This document shows positions 9,102-17,251 of a stretch of 47,506 nt of DNA, piece by piece. The notes under the pieces were generated by a model. It had not been told where the DNA came from. It saw nothing but the letters and a program-made list of their open reading frames with translations, and made no database searches. Positions within the stretch are counted from its first letter, which is position 1. Every line of letters starts with the position of its first letter. The position numbers were made by a program, and so were the translations under genes. The stretch comes from an uncultured Alphaproteobacteria bacterium (lineage in GTDB: Bacteria; Pseudomonadota; Alphaproteobacteria; HIMB59; GCA-002718135): assembly GCA_902518985.1 (NCBI GenBank), contig CABYIF010000008.1, positions 1 to 47,506 on the forward strand, given 5' to 3'.

Positions 9102-10200
9102 AAACAATAAAATAGATATTAACCTCTCATCAATTGAAGAGATAATTGAAGATGCTAAAAATGGCAAAATGTATATCTTGGTTGATGACCCTGATCGAGA
9201 AAATGAAGGTGATTTAATTATTCCGGGTCAGTATGCAAATTCAGAAGCTATTAATTTTATGGCAAAATATGGAAGAGGTTTAATTTGCTTAGCAATGACA
9301 AAAGATAGAATAGAGAAACTTGATCTGCCATTAATGAATCCTAATAACAAAAAAAACGATCTCACAGCCTTTACTGTTTCAATTGAAGCAAAAGAAGGAG
9401 TAACAACAGGGATTTCAGCCTCTGATAGAGCTCATACAATTTCCGTAGCTATTAATGATAATAAAAGTAAAGAAGATCTTGTTTACCCAGGCCATGTTTT
9501 TCCATTAATGGCTTGGGATGGAGGAGTGCTTGAACGCGCAGGTCACACAGAAGCTGCCGTTGATATATCCAAGATAGCTAATTTAAATCCTTCAGGAGTT
9601 ATTTGTGAAATAATGAGTGAAGATGGTTCTATGGCAAGATTACCAGAAATTATAAATTTTGCCAAGAAGCACAATCTAAAAGTTGGGACTGTAAGTGATT
9701 TGATAAAATTTAGACTAAAAAAAACAAAAATAGTTGAACTTATTTCAGAAAGAAAATTTGAAAGTGAAATGGGTTCAGGCTTTATATTAAAGATTTTTCA
9801 AAATACAATTTCAGGAGAAAAGCATTATGCATTAGTTAAAAATTTAAAAAACACAAATTCCCCTTGTCTTGTCAGAATGCATAAGCTTAATATAACTAAA
9901 GATATTTTTGAGGAAAAAAATATTTTTGGAAGAGAAATTAAAAGTGCATTTCAATTGATTGAAAAATCTGGCTCTGGTGCCATTGTCTTAATTAACAGTG
10001 ATATGTCTCCAAACATTCTTAAATCTTTTAATAAAAGAAAGAAAGCAAATAATAAGCTAGAACTTAGAGAATATGGAGTAGGAGCTCAAATTTTGTCACT
10101 ACTTAACATAAAGAAAATAATCTTATTAACAAATACAAAAAAACGCATTATTGCTTTAGATGGTTTTAATATAGAAATAACTGATCAGCATAAAATATGA
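9094..10200 (+). CDS. ribB: 3,4-dihydroxy-2-butanone-4-phosphate synthase with degenerate GTP cyclohydrolase II domain (RibBX-like)
   Basis: The N-terminal domain (about residues 10-205) makes dihydroxybutanone phosphate from ribulose-5-phosphate and is intact: DDPDRENEGDLI, TTGISASDRAHTI, RAGHTEAAVDI and CEIMSEDGSMAR. The C-terminal ~150 residues align with GTP cyclohydrolase II but lack its active site. The zinc motif GDxFxSxRCDCG is replaced by TKDIFEEKNIFG with no cysteines, and the QEGRNIG loop is missing. Only scaffold such as YGVGAQILSLL remains. Alphaproteobacterial RibBX proteins with an inactive second domain are known. A separate GTP cyclohydrolase II (RibA) must exist elsewhere if the pathway is complete. 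It overlaps ribE and ribH. Confidence 0.93.
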   Translation: MNKNNKIDINLSSIEEIIEDAKNGKMYILVDDPDRENEGDLIIPGQYANSEAINFMAKYGRGLICLAMTKDRIEKLDLPLMNPNNKKNDLTAFTVSIEAKEGVTTGISASDRAHTISVAINDNKSKEDLVYPGHVFPLMAWDGGVLERAGHTEAAVDISKIANLNPSGVICEIMSEDGSMARLPEIINFAKKHNLKVGTVSDLIKFRLKKTKIVELISERKFESEMGSGFILKIFQNTISGEKHYALVKNLKNTNSPCLVRMHKLNITKDIFEEKNIFGREIKSAFQLIEKSGSGAIVLINSDMSPNILKSFNKRKKANNKLELREYGVGAQILSLLNIKKIILLTNTKKRIIALDGFNIEITDQHKI

Positions 10201-10598
10201 AAAAAAAAATATTAATTGTATCCTCTAATTATTACTCAGATGTATCTAATAACTTAGAGATGGGAGCCATTAATGTTCTTAAAGAAAAGAGTTTTGATTA
10301 CGATATTATAAATGCACCTGGATGTTTTGAAATTCCCTTCTTAATAAAAAGTAATATTAATAACTATCGTGCTTTTATTGCATTAGGCTGCATAATAAAA
10401 GGAGACACCTACCATTTTGAAATAATTGCAAATGAAACTGCAAAAAAAATCATGGATCTTTCAATTCATAACTTAGTTCCAATCGGATTTGGGGTACTAA
10501 CTTGTTATAATTTAGAACAGGCTTTAGTAAGAAGTGATCCTAAACAAAAAGATAAAGGTCGTGAAGCTGCATTAGCCTGTATAGCATTATTGAATTAA
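10197..10598 (+). CDS. ribH: 6,7-dimethyl-8-ribityllumazine synthase
   Basis: It condenses the RibD product (after dephosphorylation) with dihydroxybutanone phosphate to lumazine, the RibE substrate. Diagnostic stretches are NAPGCFEIPF near residue 40, GCIIKGDTYHFEII with the catalytic His, and PIGFGVLTCYNLEQA. At 133 aa it is slightly short because of a trimmed N-terminus. It overlaps ribBA (ATGA), and nusB begins immediately after its stop. Confidence 0.95.
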   Translation: MKKKILIVSSNYYSDVSNNLEMGAINVLKEKSFDYDIINAPGCFEIPFLIKSNINNYRAFIALGCIIKGDTYHFEIIANETAKKIMDLSIHNLVPIGFGVLTCYNLEQALVRSDPKQKDKGREAALACIALLN

Positions 10599-11066
10599 AT
10601 GCAGAATTTAGTTAAGTCACAAACTCGACTTGCTTTTATTCAATATATTTTTCAGTCAGAATTTTTCAAATTAGACCAAAAAGAAAGTATAGAAGATTTT
10701 CAGAAATATTTTTATGATTATAATATTGCAGTTATTGGGGCAAAAAAAGAATATAAATTAAAATTTAATAAAAATTTTTTAAAAAAATTGAGTGAAAATT
10801 ACATTAAAAGTTTTGATAAAAAGACAACAATAAATATTTTAAATAAAAATATTGATCTCGACAGAAAATTTGAAAAATGGAATTCAGTATTGAAGTCAAT
10901 AATTTTTGCAATAATTTCAGAATTACAAAATTCTGATTTCAAACTCAGAAAGATTATTTTAAATGATTATTTAAATATTTCAAAAAGTCTTGTTACACAA
11001 AGAGAAACTAAGCTCATGAATGCAATAATACAAAAATTTATAGATGAACAAAATATATCAAGTTAA
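10599..11066 (+). CDS. nusB: Transcription antitermination factor NusB
   Basis: NusB is the RNA-binding partner of NusE in rRNA antitermination complexes. The 155-residue product begins SQTRLAFIQYIFQ and contains the C-terminal helical pattern ...RKIILNDYLNISKS, matching the usual NusB ending where an acidic/Ile-rich helix precedes a conserved NEYV-like element. The location directly after ribH is diagnostic. The sequence is divergent and Lys-rich. It overlaps thiL by 23 nt. Confidence 0.87.
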   Translation: MQNLVKSQTRLAFIQYIFQSEFFKLDQKESIEDFQKYFYDYNIAVIGAKKEYKLKFNKNFLKKLSENYIKSFDKKTTINILNKNIDLDRKFEKWNSVLKSIIFAIISELQNSDFKLRKIILNDYLNISKSLVTQRETKLMNAIIQKFIDEQNISS

Positions 11067-12024
11067 CAATTTAAGTGAAGATTATATAATTAATAATTAC
11101 TTAAGAAAATTAAATTTTAATAAAATAAATACTTTCAATTTTGAAAATGATGCTTCATATATTTTTCTTAAAAATAAAAAAGTTGTTATAACAACTGATT
11201 CTATCTCACAAGATATAGATTTTTTTAGAGGCGATAGCCCTAAATCTATAGCTTCTAAGATAACAACGATAAATTTATCAGACTTATCTGCAATGGGTGT
11301 TATGCCTAATGCATATTTACTAAATCTTTTTCTTCCTAATTATATAAATCATAATTGGCTAAGTGTATTTACAAATGAACTTTTAAAAATCCAAAAAAAA
11401 TATAATTTTTATCTATTAGGTGGTGATTTATCTAAATCTAATAAACTAATATTATCATCAACTTTCTTAGGTTTGTCAAAAACTGATAATATTTTATCTC
11501 AAAATTCTATAAGTCTTAATAATGATATATGGGTAACTGGAAATTTAGGTGACTCATTAATTGGACTACAATTATTAAAGAAAAAAATTTCTATAAAAGA
11601 TATTAAGATGAAGGAATATTTTATTAACAAATATTATTATCCTCAACCTTGTATGATTGGATCTAAGATTAGCAAATACGCTTCAGCTGTAACGGATATT
11701 TCTGATGGATTTATTGGTGATTTAAAAAAAATGCTAAATAATAAATATGGCGCTAAATTATATATAAAAAATTTTCCAACAAGCTCAAATTTAAAAAAGA
11801 TATTTCAATCAAAAGTAATTGAAAATAAATATATTTTAAATTCTGGTGATAATTATGATTTAATTGTTATTTCTAGTAGTAAACACAGAAAAAAAATTTC
11901 TAATTTAGCAAAAAAAAATAACGTTAAAATTAGCCTTGTAGGCAAAATTATTCAAAATCCTCAAATAGTGGACGATTCAAATAATTCTTTGAATATTCCG
12001 CAAAAATTTGATCATTTTCGCTAA
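11044..12024 (+). CDS. thiL: Thiamine-monophosphate kinase
   Basis: ThiL phosphorylates thiamine monophosphate to thiamine pyrophosphate. It belongs to the PurM/HypE/SelD ATP-binding fold. Visible motifs are ITTDSISQDIDFF (family TTDxxxxxxHF), NLSDLSAMGVMPNAYLL, LLGGDLSKS and TDISDGFIGDL. The 326-aa length is normal. The start lies within nusB, suggesting coupling. Its presence implies TPP is made via TMP, so this organism either synthesises TMP from imported precursors or salvages it. That bears on the thiBP importer at 28854-31432. Confidence 0.92.
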   Translation: MNKIYQVNNLSEDYIINNYLRKLNFNKINTFNFENDASYIFLKNKKVVITTDSISQDIDFFRGDSPKSIASKITTINLSDLSAMGVMPNAYLLNLFLPNYINHNWLSVFTNELLKIQKKYNFYLLGGDLSKSNKLILSSTFLGLSKTDNILSQNSISLNNDIWVTGNLGDSLIGLQLLKKKISIKDIKMKEYFINKYYYPQPCMIGSKISKYASAVTDISDGFIGDLKKMLNNKYGAKLYIKNFPTSSNLKKIFQSKVIENKYILNSGDNYDLIVISSSKHRKKISNLAKKNNVKISLVGKIIQNPQIVDDSNNSLNIPQKFDHFR

Positions 12025-12081
12025 TTTCTTGATTTTTTCAAAACTTTCTGACATATCACCACCAATTTTAAGGAGTTTTTA

Positions 12082-14196
12082 ATGACAACAATGCAAATAT
12101 TAATCATTTTATGTGGTCTGGCAGCCGTATTGTACGGCTTAATTACATCAAGACAAATTTTATCACTTGATACTGGCAATGATAAAATGAAAGAAATTGC
12201 TAGCGCTATTCAGGAAGGTGCTAGAGCTTATTTAAATAGACAGTATATGACAATTGGAATAGTCGGTGTAGTAATATTTGTATTAATATGGCTAGTCTTT
12301 GATCTAGCCTCAGGAATCGGTTTTTTTATTGGTGCTTTTTTCTCAGGAGCAGCTGGTTATGTTGGAATGAATATTTCAGTTAGATCAAATGTAAGAACAA
12401 CTCAAGCTGCGAGTAAAAGTCTTGCAGAAGGTTTATCAGTTTCATTTAAGGCTGGAGCAGTAACAGGAATGTTAGTAGCTGGTTTTGCATTGCTTTCAAT
12501 TGCGGTTTTTTATTTTGTTCTACATAATTCAGGATCATTTCCTGGCAGAGAAATTGTCGCTCCTTTAGTATCACTTGGATTCGGAGCTTCACTTATCTCT
12601 ATATTTGCAAGATTAGGTGGTGGAATTTTTACAAAAGGCGCAGATGTAGGTGCTGATTTAGTTGGAAAAGTTGAAGCAGGAATTCCAGAAGACGATCCAA
12701 GAAATCCTGCTGTAATAGCTGATAACGTCGGTGATAATGTTGGCGATTGCGCTGGTATGGCTGCAGATCTATTTGAGACTTATGTTGTTACAGTAGTAGC
12801 GACTATGGTTTTGGCATCTATTTTTTTTGTAGGTAACTCATATACTATGATGTTTTATCCTTTGGCAATAGCAGGAGTTTGCACATTAACTAGTATAGCA
12901 GGAACCTATTTTGTAAGATTAGGTAAAAGTGAAAACATTATGGCCGCCTTGTATAGGGGGTTTGCAGTGACAGCAATATTATCAGCTGTGCTTTTATACT
13001 TTGTCACAGATTATGTTGTAGGATTAGAAAATAATTTAACTGTTGATGGAACAAATACACAATTTACTGGTATGTCTCTTTTCTTTTGTGGAATATTAGG
13101 ATTAATTATTACTGGTTTAATTATTTGGGTTACAGAATATTATACTGGTACAAATTATAGACCAGTTCAAAGTATTGCCCAATCTTCAACTACAGGACAT
13201 GGAACTAATGTAATTCAAGGACTTGCAATTAGTTTAGAAGCAACAGCACTTCCTGCTTTAATTATAGTAGCAGGTATTATTTCCACTTATTCATTGGCAG
13301 GTTTGTTTGGAATAGCAATAGCTGTAACAACTATGCTTGCGTTGGCTGGAATGGTTGTAGCTTTAGATGCTTATGGACCAGTTACTGACAATGCAGGTGG
13401 AATAGCAGAAATGTCAAACCTTGACGAGAACGTTAGAAAAACTACAGATGCTTTAGATGCTGTTGGAAACACAACAAAAGCTGTTACAAAGGGTTACGCT
13501 ATAGGCTCTGCTGGTCTTGGAGCACTAGTTCTTTTTGCAGCATATACTGAGGATTTAGAGCATTTTGCTAAAGATCCATCAAGTCCACTTTACGTTGGCA
13601 AAATTGGAACAGTTAGTTTTGATTTATCAAATCCTTATGTTGTTGTTGGCCTTTTATTAGGAGGCCTTTTACCATTTCTATTTGGCGCTTTAAGTATGAC
13701 GGCAGTTGGAAGAGCAGCAGGTTCAGTTGTATTAGAAGTCAGAAGACAGTTCAAAGAAATACCTGGAATAATGGAAGGAAAAGGAAAACCTGAATACGGA
13801 AAATGTGTAGATATATTAACAAAGTCAGCAATTAAAGAAATGATTGTTCCTTCTATGTTGCCAGTGCTCTCACCAATAGTTGTGTATTTTGTAATATTAA
13901 CTATAGCTGGACAATCAAATGCGCTTTCTTGTTTAGGTGCTTTACTTTTGGGCGTAATTATAACTGGCCTTTTTGTAGCAATCAGCATGACAGCTGGAGG
14001 TGGTGCTTGGGATAACGCTAAAAAATATATTGAAGACGGAAATCATGGTGGTAAAGGTAGCGAGGCACACAAAGCTGCAGTAACTGGAGATACAGTTGGG
14101 GATCCATACAAAGATACAGCAGGACCAGCAGTAAATCCAATGATAAAAATTACAAATATCGTAGCGTTACTTTTACTTGCTGCTATATCTTTATAA
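12082..14196 (+). CDS. hppA: Membrane-bound H+-translocating pyrophosphatase, K+-independent type
   Basis: It hydrolyses cytosolic PPi and pumps protons across the inner membrane. The 704-aa, ~16-helix product carries the catalytic cluster [20 protein letters not shown] and [19 protein letters not shown], and the C-terminal [15 protein letters not shown]. Lys466 in [10 protein letters not shown] replaces the Ala of K+-dependent enzymes, which predicts a K+-independent H+ pump as in Rhodospirillum rubrum. The gene has its own clear Shine-Dalgarno sequence (AAGGAG, 57-nt gap after thiL). It converges with bamE, with only 8 nt between the stops. Confidence 0.97.
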   Translation: MTTMQILIILCGLAAVLYGLITSRQILSLDTGNDKMKEIASAIQEGARAYLNRQYMTIGIVGVVIFVLIWLVFDLASGIGFFIGAFFSGAAGYVGMNISVRSNVRTTQAASKSLAEGLSVSFKAGAVTGMLVAGFALLSIAVFYFVLHNSGSFPGREIVAPLVSLGFGASLISIFARLGGGIFTKGADVGADLVGKVEAGIPEDDPRNPAVIADNVGDNVGDCAGMAADLFETYVVTVVATMVLASIFFVGNSYTMMFYPLAIAGVCTLTSIAGTYFVRLGKSENIMAALYRGFAVTAILSAVLLYFVTDYVVGLENNLTVDGTNTQFTGMSLFFCGILGLIITGLIIWVTEYYTGTNYRPVQSIAQSSTTGHGTNVIQGLAISLEATALPALIIVAGIISTYSLAGLFGIAIAVTTMLALAGMVVALDAYGPVTDNAGGIAEMSNLDENVRKTTDALDAVGNTTKAVTKGYAIGSAGLGALVLFAAYTEDLEHFAKDPSSPLYVGKIGTVSFDLSNPYVVVGLLLGGLLPFLFGALSMTAVGRAAGSVVLEVRRQFKEIPGIMEGKGKPEYGKCVDILTKSAIKEMIVPSMLPVLSPIVVYFVILTIAGQSNALSCLGALLLGVIITGLFVAISMTAGGGAWDNAKKYIEDGNHGGKGSEAHKAAVTGDTVGDPYKDTAGPAVNPMIKITNIVALLLLAAISL

Positions 14197-14204
14197 TTAA
14201 ATTT

Positions 14205-14636
14205 TTATGGGGTGGTTGGAAGCTCTTGTTGAGCGCCAACTCCCCCAAACACTTTTTCGATTAATCCTCTTCTAACAACTTCGCTCTTTGTTTCATCTTT
14301 TATAAAATCAATATTATTTTTAGATTTTGTTAAATCATAAACACTTGAATTAACTATTTTATCATATTCGTTAAATTCAAAAACAAAAATAAAATTGTAA
14401 CTAGTTTTTTTACCGAATATTGATTTTTTTTGATTTTTTTCTGAGTGATAAAAATATTTATTTTCTATTGGGTCAACAAAGCTTGGAACACCTAGTTTAG
14501 CAGTTAGTATTTCTTTATTTTTAAAATTAATATTATTTAAATCCTCTTGATTTAATATTTTTCCAGAATATGTTGTTTTGTTAGAACAATTAAATAACAA
14601 AAAACTAAAAATTATTATAATAAGAGCTCTGAACAC
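14205..14636 (-). CDS. bamE: Outer membrane protein assembly factor BamE (SmpA/OmlA) lipoprotein
   Basis: This is a lipoprotein of the BAM complex that inserts beta-barrel proteins in the outer membrane. The N-terminus is a type II signal peptide ending LLFNCS. The SmpA/OmlA fold follows (LGVPSFVDPIENKYFYHSEK, then FVFEFNEYDKIVNSSVYDL). A Gly-rich C-terminal tail ends ELPTTP. It starts at GTG (14636), and the divergent plus-strand gene starts only 3 nt away. Its position beside the cytochrome bc1 chaperone gene is conserved in Alphaproteobacteria, which strengthens the call. Confidence 0.85.
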   Translation of the reverse strand: MFRALIIIIFSFLLFNCSNKTTYSGKILNQEDLNNINFKNKEILTAKLGVPSFVDPIENKYFYHSEKNQKKSIFGKKTSYNFIFVFEFNEYDKIVNSSVYDLTKSKNNIDFIKDETKSEVVRRGLIEKVFGGVGAQQELPTTP

Positions 14637-14639
14637 AAT

Positions 14640-15140
14640 ATGATATTACATTATTTTACAAAAAAAGAAAATACTGAGAGTATTATTGCAACAAATATAT
14701 ATAAATCAATACTTAAAAGAAGTAATAATTTTTTAAGGCAGAACAATTTTTTTATCAATAAAGATTACAATACATCTTTTGAAATTGTTTCATTTATATT
14801 GATTATTTATATTAATCTTAATATTAAAAATTATAGTAAATATAAAAAAATTAATGATAATTTAATATCTATATTTATTTCAGATCTCGATGAGTCTTTA
14901 AGATCAAAAGGGATAGGAGACATGTCAATTGGTAAATATGTAAAATCATATGTAAAAAAATTTTATTTTAGATTGAGTAAGTTTCCCAGAAATACAGATT
15001 TTAATAGCAATGAAATATTTCATGATTATTTAAAATTAATTAAAATGATTAAAAACGATGAATATTTAAAAGCTTCTAAAAAATTTTTAAATTTATATAA
15101 AGAAATCTTAAATACTCACATGTCTTCACTAAGAAATTAA
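14640..15140 (+). CDS. Ubiquinol-cytochrome c chaperone family protein (CBP3-like)
   Basis: It is related to mitochondrial CBP3, which assists assembly of the cytochrome bc1 complex. The recognisable family segment is DLDESLRSKGIGDMSIGKYV, around residues 82-101, followed by a K-rich helix. The 166 aa are shorter and more divergent than most relatives. Neighbour order (bamE divergent, rpmF downstream) is the conserved alphaproteobacterial context; the DUF177 gene usually lying between this gene and rpmF is missing. Start ATG at 14640. Confidence 0.75.
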   Translation: MILHYFTKKENTESIIATNIYKSILKRSNNFLRQNNFFINKDYNTSFEIVSFILIIYINLNIKNYSKYKKINDNLISIFISDLDESLRSKGIGDMSIGKYVKSYVKKFYFRLSKFPRNTDFNSNEIFHDYLKLIKMIKNDEYLKASKKFLNLYKEILNTHMSSLRN

Positions 15141-15202
15141 TTTTTTTGTTTTTTTTTAAAAAATTTCTTGCAAATATAATATTTTCAAATATGTGGTGAG
15201 AT

Positions 15203-15394
15203 ATGGCTGTTCCAAAACGTAAAACTAGTGTTTCTAAACGAAATATGAGAAGATCTCACCTAGGTATCAAAAACATTAATGTAATATTAGATAAGGAATC
15301 TGGTGAGCCAAGACTTTCACATAGAATTGATAAATCTACTGGTACTTATAAAGGTAGACAAATTTTAAAGAAAAAAGAGAAACAAAATAACTAA
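15203..15394 (+). CDS. rpmF: 50S ribosomal protein bL32
   Basis: This is a small large-subunit ribosomal protein of 63 aa. The start MAVPKRKTSVSKRNMRRSH is diagnostic. It lacks zinc-binding cysteines, as in the C-minus form. A GGTGAG Shine-Dalgarno-like sequence precedes the ATG. plsX begins 6 nt downstream, the classic rpmF-plsX pairing of ribosome and lipid synthesis. Confidence 0.97.
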   Translation: MAVPKRKTSVSKRNMRRSHLGIKNINVILDKESGEPRLSHRIDKSTGTYKGRQILKKKEKQNN

Positions 15395-15400
15395 TTTAGA

Positions 15401-16417
15401 ATGTCTGATAGACCTATAAACATTGCAATTGATGCAATGGGGGGAGAAGGTAGTCCTCATAAAGTTCTTAAAGGATGTGAAATATATTGTAGTAATAATT
15501 ATCATCATGCAAATATGTATTTATTTGGTAATAAAGAACAAATTGAATCCCTAATTATTGAAAAAAAAATAAAAATAAAAAATTATAAAATATTTGATAC
15601 TAAAGAAAACGTAAGTGATGATGATAACGCAAATACAATATTAAGATCTAGAAAAAATAGCAGTATTTTTAAGGGCCTTGAATTTGTAAAAAATAATCTC
15701 AATTCAGGATTTGTTTCAGCAGGAAATACTGCAGCAATTATGATTCTATCCAGATTACAACTTGGTATGATTGAGGGTATTGACAGGCCTGCTATATGTT
15801 CCCTTATTCCTAATAGAAAAAATTTCTCATTAATGCTTGATCTTGGTGCGAACGTATTAGTAAATGCATCAAATTTATTTCAATTTGCATTGATGGGTTA
15901 TTCATATTTTTCAATTATTAATAAAAAAATTAAACCCACTATTGGTATTTTAAATATTGGCACTGAAAATAATAAAGGTTTGGAATTCTTACAAGAAGCT
16001 TCAGAATTAATTAAAAAAAGTTTCTTAAAAGAATATTTTATTGGATTCATAGAACCTAATAAAATAACTTCTGGCGATTGTGATATTATTATTTCAGATG
16101 GATATACAGGTAACATTATGTTAAAATCCGCTGAAGGAATATCTGATTATATTACTTCTAATTTAAAATTAATGTTTAAAAAATCATTAAAAAACAAAAT
16201 AGCTTATAAATTGATAGAAAAAGATCTAATTAAATTAAAAGATCAAGTTAACCCAGATATTTATAATGGGGCAACTTTAATTGGTCTTAATGGTATTTCT
16301 ATTAAAAGTCATGGAAGTGCCTCTCCAATTGCCTTTAGTCATGCTTTAAATCAATGCAGTAATTTCATTTCTAAAAATTTAAATAAACAAATTATCAATT
16401 CAATAAAAAATAAATGA
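15401..16417 (+). CDS. plsX: Phosphate acyltransferase PlsX
   Basis: PlsX makes acyl-phosphate from acyl-ACP, the first step of the PlsX/PlsY phospholipid pathway. Motifs include IAIDAMGGEGSPHKVLKG at the N-terminus, SAGNTAAIMILSR, and DGYTGNIMLKSAEGI. The 338-aa length is normal. The stop overlaps the ihfA start (ATGA). The fabH gene that normally separates plsX from ihfA in Alphaproteobacteria is absent here. Confidence 0.96.
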   Translation: MSDRPINIAIDAMGGEGSPHKVLKGCEIYCSNNYHHANMYLFGNKEQIESLIIEKKIKIKNYKIFDTKENVSDDDNANTILRSRKNSSIFKGLEFVKNNLNSGFVSAGNTAAIMILSRLQLGMIEGIDRPAICSLIPNRKNFSLMLDLGANVLVNASNLFQFALMGYSYFSIINKKIKPTIGILNIGTENNKGLEFLQEASELIKKSFLKEYFIGFIEPNKITSGDCDIIISDGYTGNIMLKSAEGISDYITSNLKLMFKKSLKNKIAYKLIEKDLIKLKDQVNPDIYNGATLIGLNGISIKSHGSASPIAFSHALNQCSNFISKNLNKQIINSIKNK

Positions 16418-16719
16418 ATTTAAAAAAAAATATATCACGTGATAATATAGCAGATACAATTAATAAAGAATTTGGATTTTCTAGAAAAGAATGTCTAGAA
16501 ATTGTTAATGATATATTTGATCTAATAATTGAAGGTCTTGAAATCAACGGATTTGTTAAAATTCACAATTTTGGTACTTTTAAAATGAAAAAAAAAGGAA
16601 GTAGAGTAGGTAGAAATCCAAAGACAAAACAAGAGGTTATTATCCAAGATAGATTAGTTATAACTTTTAAGGCAAGTAAAAAAATTATTGATTTTATTAA
16701 CTCTAAAAATAATGAATAA
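16414..16719 (+). CDS. ihfA: Integration host factor alpha subunit (HU/IHF family)
   Basis: This is a DNA-bending nucleoid protein. The 101-aa product has the HU/IHF signature: GFSRKECLEIVNDIFDLI dimerisation helices, then VKIHNFGTFKMKKKGSRVGRNPKT, where the beta-arm Pro intercalates. Its position upstream of a MerR-type regulator matches alphaproteobacterial ihfA loci, which favours the alpha subunit over HU. It is translationally coupled to plsX and overlaps the MerR gene. Confidence 0.88.
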   Translation: MNLKKNISRDNIADTINKEFGFSRKECLEIVNDIFDLIIEGLEINGFVKIHNFGTFKMKKKGSRVGRNPKTKQEVIIQDRLVITFKASKKIIDFINSKNNE

Positions 16720-17080
16720 AAAATATCTAAACATAAGTGAGGTATCAGAATTATTGGATCTAAAAGAACATACAATCAGATATTGGGACTCTATTGATCC
16801 AAATACTAATTTATTAAGATTTGAAGGTCTTTCAACTAAAAGTAGAGCTGGAACTAGATACTTTAATAGAGAAAATATATTGAAGTTAAAACGACTAAAA
16901 AAATTACTGTATGATAAGGGTAATAATAATTACTCAGTATTATTGGCGAAAGAAATTATGTCATCCAAAAAACCAAATTTTAGTTCAATTGAAAGTTCAA
17001 AATTATCAATTTTAGAAAATCCAAAAAAGACTGAAAAATTTAATCAGATTCTTAAAAATATGAGAATATTGTTAAAATAA
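16712..17080 (+). CDS. MerR-family transcriptional regulator
   Basis: This is a winged helix-turn-helix DNA-binding protein of about 122 aa. The MerR head is clear: YLNISEVSELLDLKEHTIRYWD, then RAGTRYFNRENILKLKRLKKLLYDKG. No Cys-rich effector domain follows; the C-terminus is a short Lys-rich helix. The ORF track starts at a TTG (16688), but the ATG at 16712 fits the family N-terminus better and overlaps the ihfA stop. This gene follows ihfA in most Alphaproteobacteria; its regulon cannot be read here. Confidence 0.88.
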   Translation: MNKKYLNISEVSELLDLKEHTIRYWDSIDPNTNLLRFEGLSTKSRAGTRYFNRENILKLKRLKKLLYDKGNNNYSVLLAKEIMSSKKPNFSSIESSKLSILENPKKTEKFNQILKNMRILLK

Positions 17081-17134
17081 AAAGAATAGATTTAATTTAT
17101 TATAAAAAAATATATATATTTCAACTATTTAAAG

Positions 17135-17159
17135 CAATTATTTATACAAAAAATAATTG
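17135..17159 (+). repeat. Inverted repeat in the merR-proteorhodopsin intergenic region
   Basis: A perfect 9-bp inverted repeat, CAATTATTT-N7-AAATAATTG, lies in the 171-nt gap. T-rich sequence follows. It could be a weak AU-rich terminator for the plsX-ihfA-merR operon or an operator for the proteorhodopsin gene. A smaller hairpin (AGGTT/GACCT, 17177-17193) lies just beyond. Confidence 0.4.
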
Positions 17160-17251
17160 TAAAATTATTATTTTTTAGGTTTTATTTAGACCTCTTTTAA
17201 AATATATGAATTCAATCTTATTAGTAAGGAAACAAACTATAAGGAGTTTTT

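Noticed and set aside
16688-16711. TTG start for the MerR regulator given by the ORF track
   Set aside because: The ATG at 16712 matches the family N-terminus and overlaps the ihfA stop as in typical coupled genes.
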